The notes beneath the pieces were generated by a model, which was given only the letters and a program-made list of their open reading frames with translations, was not told where the DNA came from and made no database searches. Below, one piece after another: positions 15,827-26,700 of a stretch of 34,002 bases of DNA. This stretch comes from Bacteroidales bacterium (lineage in GTDB: Bacteria > Bacteroidota > Bacteroidia > Bacteroidales > VadinHA17), in NCBI GenBank assembly GCA_023251395.1, contig JAHEYW010000006.1, forward strand, positions 1 through 34,002. Reading direction: 5' to 3'. Both the position numbers and the translations under genes were made by a program. Each line of letters opens with the position of its first letter. The stretch's first letter is position 1.

Positions 15827-17628
15827 TTCCTTGGTAATGAAAGGTTAAGAATATAATCTTCAAGATTCTTGTTAGATATACTGCCCTTCAGATATTTTTC
15901 TATCATCAGGCTGGCCACAGGGGCAGCATAAGTAGCACCATAACCAGCATTTTCGACATATACTGCAATAGCTATTTTCGGATCATCTTTCGGGGCAAAG
16001 GCAATAAATATTGAATGGTTAGCCCCGTGCGGATTCTGCGCAGTTCCTGTTTTGCCACAGATCACTATATCTTTTTGCGCAGCGATAGCAGCAGTACCAC
16101 CCGGGCCAACAACTTTCTCCATGCCATTTATTATATATTCGAAATTAGCTGAATCAATATCAATACGATGTTTAGTTGTGAAACGTTGTACTGTAAAGAT
16201 TGAATCGCCGACAGATTTCACGATATGCGGTGAGATATAGTATCCCCTGTTTGCAATTGCGGCTGTCATGTTTGCCATCTGAAGTGGTGTTGTACCGATT
16301 TCTCCCTGCCCGATTGATAAAGAAATAATATTAAGTGCTTTCCATTTATCCTTGCCATGTAATTTGTCATAATATGATCCTGAAGGAATAAAACCTGATA
16401 ATTCATTTACAAAATCAGTTCCAAGTGTATTCCCAAATCCAAACTCGGAAAGGTAAGTTTTCCATTTATTATATGCAGCCGGCACATTCTGATAGGCCGG
16501 ATTCTCAAGTACCCTTCTGAATACCTGGCAGAAATAAGCGTTGCAGGAGTTTTTGATCGCACCTTCCAGATCGAGTGGAGATTCATGAACATGGCAATCT
16601 ACAAAGAGATATCCCTGATTACATGAAAAGAATGTTGATGGGGATATTACTTTCTCCTGCAGTCCTATCAAGCCGTTAACAGGTTTAAATGTAGATCCGG
16701 GAGGATAAGAAGCCATCAAAGCCCTGTTAAATAAAGGCTGGGTGGAATCTCCATTGAGTTTCGTAAAATTTTCTGACCTTATCCTTCCAACAAGGAGTCC
16801 CGGGTCATAGAAAGGAGCAGATACAAGGGTAAGTACTTCACCGGTCTTCGGTTCTATTGCCACAATGCTTCCCGATTTATTCTGCATCAGGAATTCTCCG
16901 TATGCCTGAAGGTCCATATCAATTGAAGATACTATCTTCTTTCCTTCTGCTGCATCAGAATCCCTTCTTCCTTCATTATAAGAACCCTTCACCCTGCTGT
17001 AAACATCAACCATGAATATTTTGACTCCCTTCACTCCCCGTATCTCTTTTTCGTACGCCTCTTCAATCCCGCTCTTCCCAATATAATCGCCTGATTTATA
17101 ATATGGCTCCTTTCTGATAATATTATCATCTACCTCGCTGACATATCCGAGTATATGAGCTGCTATTGGTTTAGTATATTTTCTCAGGGTTCTTGGCTGA
17201 ACATAAAATCCTGGATACATAAACATCTTTTCCTGAAACCTTGCATATATCTCAGCGGAGACCTGCTTAAGAAAAATTGAGGGTGCCTTCCTGGAATAGT
17301 TTATTGCAAACTTCATTCGCTCTTTAAATATATCTTCTGTAATACCAAGAATATTACAAAAGCCGGCAGTATCAAATTTTGATGTTTGAGACGGGATCAC
17401 CATAATATCGTAAGCGGCCTGGTTAGAAACCATAATCTTACCATTACGATCAAGAATAATCCCCCTGGCTGGATACTGTGTAACATACCGGAGAACATTG
17501 TTATCCGCTGAAAGCCGGTAAGAGACATCCAGTACCTGAATCCGGAAAAGTCTTAAAAGCAGTGTAAGAGAAGCAATTACAATAAATGCAATGATAACAT
17601 ATTTCCGGTTTATGTAGGCATCTTTCAT
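15823..17628 (-). CDS. mrdA: Penicillin-binding protein 2 (elongasome transpeptidase)
   Basis: This class B PBP cross-links peptidoglycan during cell elongation with RodA as partner. One N-terminal membrane helix (about 9-30) is followed by the pedestal/dimerisation domain with RGIILDRNG (55-63). The transpeptidase domain carries the active-site S312 in STFK (312-315), SCN (361-363) and KTG (526-528). The 601-residue length is typical. It lies 9 bases after mreD and overlaps rodA by 4 bases, so translation is probably coupled. The three transpeptidase motifs are intact, with Cys in the middle of the SxN motif. Confidence 0.95.
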   Translation of the reverse strand: MKDAYINRKYVIIAFIVIASLTLLLRLFRIQVLDVSYRLSADNNVLRYVTQYPARGIILDRNGKIMVSNQAAYDIMVIPSQTSKFDTAGFCNILGITEDIFKERMKFAINYSRKAPSIFLKQVSAEIYARFQEKMFMYPGFYVQPRTLRKYTKPIAAHILGYVSEVDDNIIRKEPYYKSGDYIGKSGIEEAYEKEIRGVKGVKIFMVDVYSRVKGSYNEGRRDSDAAEGKKIVSSIDMDLQAYGEFLMQNKSGSIVAIEPKTGEVLTLVSAPFYDPGLLVGRIRSENFTKLNGDSTQPLFNRALMASYPPGSTFKPVNGLIGLQEKVISPSTFFSCNQGYLFVDCHVHESPLDLEGAIKNSCNAYFCQVFRRVLENPAYQNVPAAYNKWKTYLSEFGFGNTLGTDFVNELSGFIPSGSYYDKLHGKDKWKALNIISLSIGQGEIGTTPLQMANMTAAIANRGYYISPHIVKSVGDSIFTVQRFTTKHRIDIDSANFEYIINGMEKVVGPGGTAAIAAQKDIVICGKTGTAQNPHGANHSIFIAFAPKDDPKIAIAVYVENAGYGATYAAPVASLMIEKYLKGSISNKNLEDYILNLSLPRK

Positions 17629-17637
17629 AGTGAATGG

Positions 17638-18144
17638 CTAACGGCCCCTCCTGTAATATTCAGCCAGAAGAATAAAGACTGTGGAAAAGATTGTACTCAG
17701 GATCACTCTCAGAAGTGTTGCAAAGAATTCGGCAAATCTGAAAACCTCCATGTAGAACAGGACGAAATGATGTGCAAAGATCATTACTCCTGAATATAAC
17801 AGAAACCATCTGAAACCATATATCACCATCGAAGGAACGGCACCAGCTTCATAACCATCCCTGGGTGAAATCATTCTGAGGATATATGGGCGAATGAAAC
17901 CTGAAAAGACCGTTGCAGATGTATGTATCCCCGGTGTTCCATTAAAAAGATCGACAGTCAGTCCCGAAAAGAAACAGATAATAAGCAGTAACCATGAAGG
18001 AATTTCAACAGGTAAAATTAATATCAGCATTACATAAACATATGGATTAATGAATCCACTGAACTGTATGTTGTTGAAAAGCAATACCTGTAAAAATATC
18101 AGGATAACAAAAATGACTGTATATCTGATTATTGAATTTATCAT
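17638..18144 (-). CDS. mreD: Rod shape-determining protein MreD
   Basis: MreD is a small inner-membrane protein of the elongasome. The 168-residue sequence is hydrophobic, with about five predicted membrane segments, and includes the family's DLFNGTPGIHTSATVFSGF region after the third segment. Sequence conservation in this family is low, so the call rests on hydrophobicity, size and position between mreC and pbp2. The start overlaps the mreC stop by 4 bases (ATGA type). Confidence 0.9.
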   Translation of the reverse strand: MINSIIRYTVIFVILIFLQVLLFNNIQFSGFINPYVYVMLILILPVEIPSWLLLIICFFSGLTVDLFNGTPGIHTSATVFSGFIRPYILRMISPRDGYEAGAVPSMVIYGFRWFLLYSGVMIFAHHFVLFYMEVFRFAEFFATLLRVILSTIFSTVFILLAEYYRRGR

Positions 18145-18962
18145 TTATATGGCTTTTCAAGTTCTGTTTGTTCAAGTCTTCTGAGATTCCCGGCAATACT
18201 TACATAGTCTATTTTCCTGAAATCTGTTGTGAGCAAGATCTTCACTTTGTAAAAATCTCCTCCGGCTTTCTCATAACTGTCGATAATACCTACAAGTACC
18301 CCCTTGGGAAAAATTGAGGAATATCCGGTTGTTAAGACCGTATCTCCTTTATTTATAAGTACATGCAGCGGGATTTCATTAAGATATGCGAAGCGATAAT
18401 CTCTTCCGTCCCAGGTGACGGAACCAAAATATCCGTTTGATTTTATTCTTGCACTCAGGTGAAAATCGATGTTAAGGAGTGACATCCCAACAGAAAAATT
18501 TTCAGAGCTGCTGACAATTATGCCAGCTACACCATCCGGACTTATCACTGCCATATCTACATCGATCCCCTGTTTTTTTCCCTTATTAATTGTAAAGAAA
18601 TTTTTTTGCCTGTTTGTTGAGTTATTGATAACCTCAGCACTTGTATATGTATACTGCTGATTATTTGCTGAATCCGTATATGAAATAAAAAGATGATCAG
18701 CGCTTCTGTTCATCTTTTCAATATGGTTTCTCAGATCAATATTCTCCTGGGCAACTTTGGAATTGACAGAATAGAGGTTAAAGTATGTTCTTGTTTTTGC
18801 AATGTTTTTTTCAACGCCAAGGGTCATCAGCCTCATTCCCTTTGCCAGCCTGATATTATGATAGTCATTTCCCTGTACAGCAAGATAAATTGCAAAACCT
18901 TCCAGAAGGAGAAATATTATCAGGTTATTGTATCTGGCCAGAAAATTAAGCAGATTCCTCAT
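18141..18962 (-). CDS. mreC: Rod shape-determining protein MreC
   Basis: MreC is a bitopic inner-membrane protein whose periplasmic part links MreB to PBP2. There is one N-terminal membrane helix (about 10-28), a likely coiled-coil stretch containing SKVAQENIDLRNHIEKM (about 68-84), then the beta-domain core with the GKKQGIDVDMAVISPDGVAG pattern and the later GDTVLTTGYSSIFPKGVLVG. The length of 273 residues is standard. It starts 13 bases after mreB ends and overlaps mreD by 4 bases. Confidence 0.94.
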   Translation of the reverse strand: MRNLLNFLARYNNLIIFLLLEGFAIYLAVQGNDYHNIRLAKGMRLMTLGVEKNIAKTRTYFNLYSVNSKVAQENIDLRNHIEKMNRSADHLFISYTDSANNQQYTYTSAEVINNSTNRQKNFFTINKGKKQGIDVDMAVISPDGVAGIIVSSSENFSVGMSLLNIDFHLSARIKSNGYFGSVTWDGRDYRFAYLNEIPLHVLINKGDTVLTTGYSSIFPKGVLVGIIDSYEKAGGDFYKVKILLTTDFRKIDYVSIAGNLRRLEQTELEKPYK

Positions 18963-18975
18963 TCACACTGCTTTA

Positions 18976-19998
18976 TTATCTCATTAGGAACGGGAACTTC
19001 TCGACATTTTTAAGTGCAACACCTGTGCCCCGTGCAACCGCATGCAGCGGATCCTCTACAACATGAAAATTTATATTGATCTTATCGGTAAGACGTTTGT
19101 CAAGTCCTCTCAGGAGTGCTCCACCACCAGCGAGGTAAACCCCTTTGTTAACTATATCTGCATACAGTTCAGGTGGTGTCTGCTCCAGCACACTTAAGAC
19201 AGCTGCTTCAACCTTAGAAAGTGACTTATCCAGACAGTAAGCTATTTCCTGGTATGATATCGGGATTTCAATCGGAAGCGAAGTCATGATATTTGGTCCC
19301 CTCACAATGTAGTCAGGTGGTGGATTATCGATATCCGGAAGTGCTGCTCCCACGCCGATCTTTATGTCTTCAGCTGTTCTTTCACCAATTTTAATATTAT
19401 GCTGGTGCCTCATATAAGCCTGAATATCAGAGGTAAATCCATCACCAGCTATCCTGATCGATTTATTGCAGACAATACCTCCCAGTGCAATAACGGCAAT
19501 TTCAGTAGTTCCACCGCCAATATCCACAACCATGCATCCTTCGGGAGCCTCAACATCGAGACCAATTCCAATTGCTGCTGCCATTGGTTCATAGATCATA
19601 TAAACATCTCTTCCCCCTGCATGTTCGGATGAGTCGCGTACCGCTCTGATCTCAACTTCGGTGCTTCCCGAGGGAATGCAAACAACCATTTTCAGTGAAG
19701 GGGCAAACAGCCTTGGTCCTTTATTGATCATTTTTATCATTCCCCTGATCATAAGTTCAGCAGCATTAAAGTCTGCTATAACCCCATCTCTTAGCGGTCT
19801 TATTGTTCTTATGTTCTCGTGAGTCTTGCCATGCATTTGTCTGGCCTGCTCGCCGATTGCAATAAGTTTGCCGGTATTCTTATCAACTGCAACAATTGAA
19901 GGTTCATCAACTACAACCTTGTCGTTATGGATTATTATTGTATTTGCTGTCCCGAGGTCAATTGCTATTTCCTGTGTTAAAAACGAAAAAAGCCCCAT
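18976..19998 (-). CDS. mreB: Rod shape-determining protein MreB
   Basis: This bacterial actin forms membrane-bound filaments that orient cell-wall synthesis. The phosphate-1 loop IAIDLGTANT lies near residues 12-21, the phosphate-2 segment DIGGGTTEIAV in the middle, and an adenosine-binding GGGALLRGLD near the C-terminus. The 340-residue length is normal. It lies 27 bases downstream of purH in the same direction and heads mreBCD-pbp2-rodA, so a rod-shaped or at least elongating cell is expected. Confidence 0.97.
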   Translation of the reverse strand: MGLFSFLTQEIAIDLGTANTIIIHNDKVVVDEPSIVAVDKNTGKLIAIGEQARQMHGKTHENIRTIRPLRDGVIADFNAAELMIRGMIKMINKGPRLFAPSLKMVVCIPSGSTEVEIRAVRDSSEHAGGRDVYMIYEPMAAAIGIGLDVEAPEGCMVVDIGGGTTEIAVIALGGIVCNKSIRIAGDGFTSDIQAYMRHQHNIKIGERTAEDIKIGVGAALPDIDNPPPDYIVRGPNIMTSLPIEIPISYQEIAYCLDKSLSKVEAAVLSVLEQTPPELYADIVNKGVYLAGGGALLRGLDKRLTDKININFHVVEDPLHAVARGTGVALKNVEKFPFLMR

Positions 19999-20025
19999 TT
20001 TATATTTATATATTATTATTGATTA

Positions 20026-21549
20026 TCAATGTTTAAAGTGCCGTATTCCAGTGAAAACCAAAGCGATGTTGTTTTTACTGCAATAATCAACGGAATCCTG
20101 ATCCCTTACAGAACCTCCTGGTTCTACTACTGCAGTAATTCCTGCCTTATGTGCTATTTCAACGCAGTCGGCGAAGGGAAAGAAAGCATCAGATGCCATC
20201 ACAGCACCATGAATGTCAAATCCAAAGGAATGCGCTTTTTCGATAGCCTGCTTCAAAGCATCCACTCTTGAGGTTTGACCTATACCGCTTGCACATAGTT
20301 GTCCGTTCTTTGCCAGGACAATAGCATTTGATTTACTGTGCTTGACTATTTTGTTTGCAAAGACCAGATCGCTCAATTCCTGCTGTGTGGGTGTCCTGGG
20401 TGTTACAGCTTTCATTTCATTTTCAGATTCCAGACTATTGTCCTTTTCCTGCCACAGAACACCGTTTATAAGAGATCTGTATTGAGCATGAGGCTTAAGC
20501 TGCAATTTGCGTCTGAGTATGATCCTGTTTTTCTTTTGTCTGAGTATTTCCAGTGCTTTTGGGGAAAAATCAGGTGCAATGATTATCTCGAAAAAGATAC
20601 TGTCAACTTCGGCTGCGGTTTTATCATCAATTGCAGCATTTGTTACAATTATCCCACCGTATGCAGAAACTGGGTCACAAGCCAGAGCATCTTTCCATGC
20701 ATCGCAAAGTTTATTTCTTGAAGCTATTCCACAGGCATTGTTATGTTTTATAACGGCACAAGTAGTATCTGAAAAGTCATCAATAAGACTTAATGCAGCA
20801 TCGATATCAAGCAGGTTATTATATGAAATCTCCTTCCCGTGAAGTTTTTCAAAAACCTTATCAAGGTCACCGTAAAAGATACCTTTCTGGTGAGGGTTTT
20901 CACCATATCTTAATGTAACCGGAGTATTTATACTTTCCCTGAATACCGGAATCCCTGCTTCCCTGTTAAAATAGGAAAAGATTGATGTATCATAATGTGA
21001 AGTTGTCTTGAATGCTTCTGCAGCAAAGAGTCTTCTTTCCTCCAGAGTTGTTTCCCCTTTGCCATCTTCAAGAATTCGTAACAATGAACTATATTGTTCT
21101 CTGCCAGAGACAATCATTACATCTTTAAAGTTCTTTGCTCCTGCCCGTATCATAGAAATTCCGCCAATATCAATCTTTTCGATTATTTCTTCCTCATTAT
21201 TAACACTGGCAACTGTTTCTTCAAACGGGTAAAGATCAACAATAACAAGATCTATCTCAGGAATTTTGTATTTTGAAAGAGCAGCAGCATCTTCTGCATT
21301 TTCCCTCCTTGCCAGAATCCCGCCAAAGACCGACGGATGAAGAGTTTTCACCCTCCCTCCGAGTATTGACGGATACGTTGTTAAACTTTCAACAGATTCG
21401 GCCTGTACCCCCAGCTCCTGAATAAACTTTAAAGTGCCGCCTGTCGAAAATATCCTGACCCCAAGCTCTTTAAGTTTAACGACAACAGTATCCAATCCAT
21501 CTTTATAATACACTGATATAAGTGCACTATTGATTTTTTTATTGCTCAT
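20026..21549 (-). CDS. purH: Bifunctional AICAR formyltransferase / IMP cyclohydrolase
   Basis: PurH carries out the last two steps of de novo IMP synthesis. The track begins at 21597, but ATG 21549 (MSNKKINSALISVYYKDG) gives the normal 507 residues and begins the MGS-like cyclohydrolase domain; the extra 16 residues are not family-like. The IMP cyclohydrolase half covers about 1-190, with STGGT near residue 35. The formyltransferase half contains KHNNACG, with the catalytic Lys-His pair, and ends in EPGGSVRD...GIRHFKH. A -7 element TACTTTTG lies 46 bases upstream of the start. It leads the mreBCD-pbp2-rodA cluster, an arrangement I know from other Bacteroidota. Confidence 0.96.
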   Translation of the reverse strand: MSNKKINSALISVYYKDGLDTVVVKLKELGVRIFSTGGTLKFIQELGVQAESVESLTTYPSILGGRVKTLHPSVFGGILARRENAEDAAALSKYKIPEIDLVIVDLYPFEETVASVNNEEEIIEKIDIGGISMIRAGAKNFKDVMIVSGREQYSSLLRILEDGKGETTLEERRLFAAEAFKTTSHYDTSIFSYFNREAGIPVFRESINTPVTLRYGENPHQKGIFYGDLDKVFEKLHGKEISYNNLLDIDAALSLIDDFSDTTCAVIKHNNACGIASRNKLCDAWKDALACDPVSAYGGIIVTNAAIDDKTAAEVDSIFFEIIIAPDFSPKALEILRQKKNRIILRRKLQLKPHAQYRSLINGVLWQEKDNSLESENEMKAVTPRTPTQQELSDLVFANKIVKHSKSNAIVLAKNGQLCASGIGQTSRVDALKQAIEKAHSFGFDIHGAVMASDAFFPFADCVEIAHKAGITAVVEPGGSVRDQDSVDYCSKNNIALVFTGIRHFKH

Positions 21550-21594
21550 TATCTGACGTTTACCACGGAGGTTTATACAATTTATCCCAGTGAT

Positions 21595-21602
21595 CAAAAG
21601 TA
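21595..21602 (-). promoter_or_regulatory. -7 promoter element TACTTTTG for purH-mre operon
   Basis: On the minus strand it reads TACTTTTG, an exact TAnnTTTG match 46 bases before the chosen purH ATG. It falls at the end of the track's longer frame, a further reason to prefer the internal start. Confidence 0.55.
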
Positions 21603-21692
21603 GCTATTTTTATAACATGGCAGGTTTGTTCGGTGGAAAAAGTAAAAAAAATTCTGCCTGATTGATAACCCGGAAATAGTCGATGATTTTAT

Positions 21693-21700
21693 TATCTTTG
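21693..21700 (+). promoter_or_regulatory. -7 promoter element TATCTTTG for the MacB/FtsX-type permease
   Basis: TATCTTTG matches TAnnTTTG exactly and ends 25 bases before the ATG at 21726. Together with the purH element it makes the 21550-21725 gap a divergent promoter region. Confidence 0.6.
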
Positions 21701-21725
21701 GAGATTAACTTTACAGACAGAAGAA

Positions 21726-22973
21726 ATGTTTTTCAGGATATTTAAAGAAGGTATTGTTTTTGCTGTTAACTCAATAGTTGTTAATAAGTTAAGAACATTT
21801 TTGTCCCTTTTTGGTATTACAATCGGGATTTTTTCCATAATTTCTGTTTTCACTGTTCTTGATTGGATGGAAAGTTCTATAAGGAGCAGCATTTCGACTT
21901 TAGGGGACAATGTAGTATATATTCAGAAATGGCCATGGACATTTAATGATAACTTTGCCTGGTGGGATGTAATGAAATGGCCTGCTATATCCCTCGATGA
22001 TCTTAAGGCTATCCAGACCAAAACAACAAAAGCTGAAACTGCCTGTTTTGATGTTACACAGTCAAAACAGATTAAATACAAGAAGAATATCGCCTCTAGC
22101 ATCGCAACAACCGCAGTAACATACGAGTTCAAAGATCTCAGGACAATAGATGTGGAAAAAGGAAGATATTTCTCTCCGTTTGAGGTCACTTCGGGCAAGA
22201 ATGTTGTTGTTCTCGGTAACACAATTGCAGAAAAGTTATTTGATAAATCTGATCCAATTGGAAAAGAAATAACCATAGGAGGGTATAAGACCACAGTAAT
22301 TGGTGTGGTGAAAAAGGAAGGGAAAGGTGCTTTTAGCGGTTTGGAACTTGATGAAAGAGCCCTTATTCCATTGAATTTTGGAAAAACCTTTATGAATCTG
22401 CGGAACAGGTTTGTTGATACAGAAATAATGGTAAAACCAAAACCAGGTATTGCTGCACAGGAATTGACTGATGATCTGCAAATGGTAATGCGGGCAGCAA
22501 GGAGGATCAGGCCCGGTCAACAAAGTAATTTCTCAGTAAATCAGGCTACACTTCTTACACAGGGATTCGATGCTATCTTCGCTGGGATTAATGTAGGCGG
22601 CTGGCTTATTGGAGGACTTGCAATTCTTGTAGGCGGATTCGGAATCGCCAATATCATGTTCGTTTCTGTAAGAGAAAGAACCAATCAGATCGGAATACAA
22701 AAAGCCCTTGGTGCAAAAAGATACTTTATCCTTATGCAATTCCTGACAGAATCTTTGTTGTTGTCAGTTGTTGGAGGAATCCTTGGAATAATTTTTATCC
22801 TTATTGGTACTGTGATAATAAATTATCTTTACGAACTTAATATGTTCCTTACATTCGGGAATATTATCCTTGCCATTGTCATTTCAGGTGTAATAGGGAT
22901 TGTGGCAGGATACGCGCCAGCGTATGCTGCAGCAAGAATGAATCCGGTAGACGCTATAGGTTTCTCATTCTGA
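21726..22973 (+). CDS. ABC transporter permease, MacB/FtsX family
   Basis: The 415-residue protein has the classic layout: one N-terminal membrane segment (about 20-45, FLSLFGITIGIFSIISVFTVL), a periplasmic core domain of about 230 residues, then three C-terminal segments with the FtsX-family signature ERTNQIGIQKALGAKR between the second and third. Relatives export macrolides, lipoproteins or peptides by a mechanotransmission mechanism. No ATPase is next to it: the gene stands between divergent purH and convergent ksgA (5 bases away), so its partner is encoded elsewhere. The substrate is unknown. Confidence 0.9.
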   Translation: MFFRIFKEGIVFAVNSIVVNKLRTFLSLFGITIGIFSIISVFTVLDWMESSIRSSISTLGDNVVYIQKWPWTFNDNFAWWDVMKWPAISLDDLKAIQTKTTKAETACFDVTQSKQIKYKKNIASSIATTAVTYEFKDLRTIDVEKGRYFSPFEVTSGKNVVVLGNTIAEKLFDKSDPIGKEITIGGYKTTVIGVVKKEGKGAFSGLELDERALIPLNFGKTFMNLRNRFVDTEIMVKPKPGIAAQELTDDLQMVMRAARRIRPGQQSNFSVNQATLLTQGFDAIFAGINVGGWLIGGLAILVGGFGIANIMFVSVRERTNQIGIQKALGAKRYFILMQFLTESLLLSVVGGILGIIFILIGTVIINYLYELNMFLTFGNIILAIVISGVIGIVAGYAPAYAAARMNPVDAIGFSF

Positions 22974-22978
22974 AAATA

Positions 22979-23758
22979 TCAGTCGACGATCATATTGGCT
23001 TTGACCCAATTGGTAAGGCCAATAAACTGGTCTACTGACAATTGTTCTGGCCTGAGATGGAATAAGGAATTATCTTCTGACTTGAGTCTGAATGCCGACC
23101 TGACTGAATTTCTGAGAGTCTTTCTCCTCTGGTTAAAGGAGGCTTTGACCACCCTTGTAAAAAGTTGTTCATCACATCCGAGTGTTTTAGTCCCGTTCCG
23201 TTTTAACCTGATGACACCTGATTTTACTTTTGGTGGCGGAGAAAAAACATTTTCAGAAACAGAAAAGAGATAATCTGTTTCATAATATGCCTGGAGCAAT
23301 ACACTTAAAATTCCATAAGTCTTTGATCCCGGACCTGCACAGATCCTTTCAGCCACTTCCTTCTGAAACATTCCTGTCACCTCGACCACCTTATCCCTGT
23401 TATCCAGAACTTTAAAAAGGATCTGACTGGATATGTTGTACGGGAAGTTACCAGCTATACAAAATTTAGCATCAAAGAGACTATTTATATCGATATTAAG
23501 GAAATCACCGGTAATAATATTTTTCAGCTCTGGCAGGTTTTCCTTCAGATAATTTACCGACTCATGGTCGATCTCAATGACCCTGAAATCACGAAAGTTT
23601 CTGTCGAGGAGGAATTTTGTAAGGATGCCCATTCCGGGACCAATTTCAAGGACAGATTCATAACCTTCCCCAGTAATTGAATCAGCAATCCTTGCTGCAA
23701 TTTTCTTGTCTTTGAGGAAATGCTGACCTAGATTCTTCTTTGGTCTGACCCTGTTCAT
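22979..23758 (-). CDS. rsmA: 16S rRNA dimethyladenosine transferase
   Basis: Also called KsgA, it dimethylates two adjacent adenosines near the 3' end of 16S rRNA during 30S maturation. The N-terminal LGQHFLKD (10-17) is the family hallmark. The SAM-binding loop is EIGPGMG (38-44) and the adenosine-site motif is NFPY (104-107), where many homologues have NLPY. The length of 259 residues is normal. It lies 33 bases downstream of the large ABC transporter gene on the same strand, with no separate promoter element found, so it may be cotranscribed. Confidence 0.96.
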   Translation of the reverse strand: MNRVRPKKNLGQHFLKDKKIAARIADSITGEGYESVLEIGPGMGILTKFLLDRNFRDFRVIEIDHESVNYLKENLPELKNIITGDFLNIDINSLFDAKFCIAGNFPYNISSQILFKVLDNRDKVVEVTGMFQKEVAERICAGPGSKTYGILSVLLQAYYETDYLFSVSENVFSPPPKVKSGVIRLKRNGTKTLGCDEQLFTRVVKASFNQRRKTLRNSVRSAFRLKSEDNSLFHLRPEQLSVDQFIGLTNWVKANMIVD

Positions 23759-23791
23759 GTTAAACGGCTAAATGATAAATAAGAATCAGCT

Positions 23792-26700
23792 TCAAAGCAA
23801 TTGTCGTCCGAACTTTCTCCATAATGGTAGCCTGAGAGTCTCCAGCCAGTTAATGAAACGCTTGAGCAGGTTGTAGTACAGAGTAATAAAAAGGAAGCCT
23901 ACCATTATCCAGATTGCAATCAGATTAAAAAGCAGTGTCGGTATCCTCTTCCCGCCAATAACTTTATAAGGGGCAAAAAACTGAGCTCTCCCGACAGGGG
24001 AGTCGGGAATCATAAATATTGGCTGCGTTTTTCGTATATATCTGTTTCCAACCTGAAGTATCTCGGTTCGCAGATCATCCCTGTTTTTTACCAGGTCATC
24101 GAGCCTTTTATTAAAATATCTGTCCTGAAGTGCAGACCATCCATTGGGTCCGATCCTTAATGCAATACTCTCAGCAACAGAGTCCCTCAGTTTATTTGTT
24201 CTATCCTGCTGCGCCCTGAAATGCGTTTTAATTTTGCCCAGGTATTTTTTCATACTGTCAGCAACAAACTCATTTAAATCTTTAAATGTCAGACTTCTGA
24301 ATTCAGCAGGTAATACGATCCCGGATTCTCTGGATAAACTTCTGAAATGATATCGCAATAACCTGAGGTTTTTTTCAACTGTATCCCTGGAAATTGGATT
24401 CTTCCCGTATGTTTCGCATTCATTTATTTTAGCCATCATTGCTGAGTAAAGTACTCGTGCATTATAATCATAAGTGTTTGCCTGAAGATCATACTGGAAA
24501 AGTGGTTTTTCAAACTTATTATTCTTGAACTGTTCAACAGTTATTGCTTCATAAGCCCACCTTGTAGCCATAAAATCCCCAACCACAGGAACATATACCT
24601 TCCGGGAAATTGACCAGTGCAGATCATCGAATTTTATCATAGCACCACCGAGCAGTAACTGTGGTACCAGGATAAGAGGGATGAGAATGTAGATACTCAC
24701 AATTGTCCTCATCCCTGCAGAAATATTAAGTCCTATCAGGTTACCATAACAGGCAGTAGTAAAAAATATCAGCCATTGCTGCCAGAGCATCCCCCTTATC
24801 TCCAGGACCAAACTTGCCACTAGTACAAAAAACAGCGCCTGGATTGCAGATAGTACAAAAAGGAAATTAATTTTTGAAATAAGATAACTTAACCTGCTTA
24901 ATCTCAGAAACTTCTCTCTCTCCAGTATCTTTCTGTCCTTGAAGATCTCCTCAGCGCTTACCATAAGCCCAAGAAAAAGTGCAACAACAACAGTCATAAA
25001 CAGGAAGACCGGATAACTCTTGTTGTCTGAGAAGATATAATATCCGTTAATTGTATATTTTGAAAGGTAACCCAGGATAAATGCAAGGAATGGTGCTTCA
25101 ATAAGATTCAGAATAACATATTGAGTATCTGCTTGTTTCCTTAATAAATTCCTTTTTATGAATGTACGGATCTGGTATAGCTTTTTCGGTACTTTAAAGT
25201 TACTGGCAGGTAATTCTGTCTTTTCGGGTGACTTCTCAAAGACAGGCATCATCTTCTTTTTATACTTTTCATACCATTCCTCAGGACTAACCTGTCGCTC
25301 TGTCCCCTGGTAGCCCAATGTATCAATAACCTTTACCTCAACAATATGCAGAATATCTTCAGTATTTATATTGCCGCAGTTCGGACATTCACTTTCTGAT
25401 GCATTTGCCTGTGAGGCTTCTGTTTTGAAATATACCAGGGCTTCTACCGGATCTCCATCATAGATCATATAGCCCCCCTTGTCAAGTATCCATAACCTGT
25501 CAAACAGTTTCAGAATATTTGATGATGGCTGATGAATATTGGCAATTACAAGTTTTCCTGAAAGAGCATGTTTCCTGAGCAGATTCATAACCTTCTCCGA
25601 ATCATGCGATGAGAGTCCTGAAGTAGGTTCATCTACAAAAAGTACCGCCGGTTCCCTCATAAGTTCCAGACCGATGTTAAGTCTTTTTCTCTGACCACCA
25701 CTTACTTTTTTGCTCAGCAGGTCTCCAACCTGAAGGTCTTTAATTTCGAGGAGCTCAAGATCAGCCAGTACTTTTAAAACCAGATCATTAAGTTTTCTCT
25801 CATCAAAATCACCGAAACAAAGTCTTGCATTAAAATAGAGGTTCTGAAATACTGTCAGCTCCTCGATCAGCATATCATCCTGCGGGACATAACCTATCAG
25901 ACCTTTTAGTATTTCATCATCATCATGAAGATCGTAGCCATTTATAAAAAGGTTTCCGGAGTCTGGAACCATCTTCCCATGAAACAAATTCAGCAGGGTA
26001 GTTTTTCCAACACCACTTCCTCCCATAATTCCCACCAGGTTTCCTGATTCAAGCCTGAAATTCAGAGGTTTGATTCCATTATCAGATCCTTTGAATGAAA
26101 ACTCAACATCACGTCCTTCAAATACAATTTTACCATGGAAAGTATCAAGAAGGAATGCCTTATATACTTTTGAGTAATAAATCGGCTCAATTCCAGGTCC
26201 CTTGATATTCACACCCCTGTCGAGCAAATAAGGCCGGCAGGCAATGATATCACGACCTTTGAAATACAGGGCAAGAGAACCATCATAAGTCAGTACCAGC
26301 GAACCAGTGCTTTCAATATGGAGGACAAACAGCTGGCCTCTGAATCCCTTAACCCTGAGGTGCTTCCATTGATGATAATTGACGAAATCATTCTCAACGG
26401 AATATTTTGGATTATCACTTTCTATTATCAGTATACAATCAGGAGAAACTTTATCATAGTGCCTTCCGATCATGAATGCACAGGCATTCTCGTATTCTTT
26501 CTGAGAGATATTAAAAGTTCGTGAAACGATCTCGATAATGCTTTTCTCCTGTTCGGTAATACTGCCGTCTTCAAATGCAAACTCGAGCAGCTGCAGAAAG
26601 ACGATCATTCTTTCATCAAGGAAAAGCCCTTTTTTGATCTGACGGCAGATATTGGTGATCTGGAAGGAGATAAGGGAACCTTCGTCGGCAAGTTCTTCCT

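Noticed and set aside
20338-20842. Two overlapping plus-strand ORFs (127 and 111 residues) inside purH
   Set aside because: They are antisense to the formyltransferase domain of purH and look like frame shadows.
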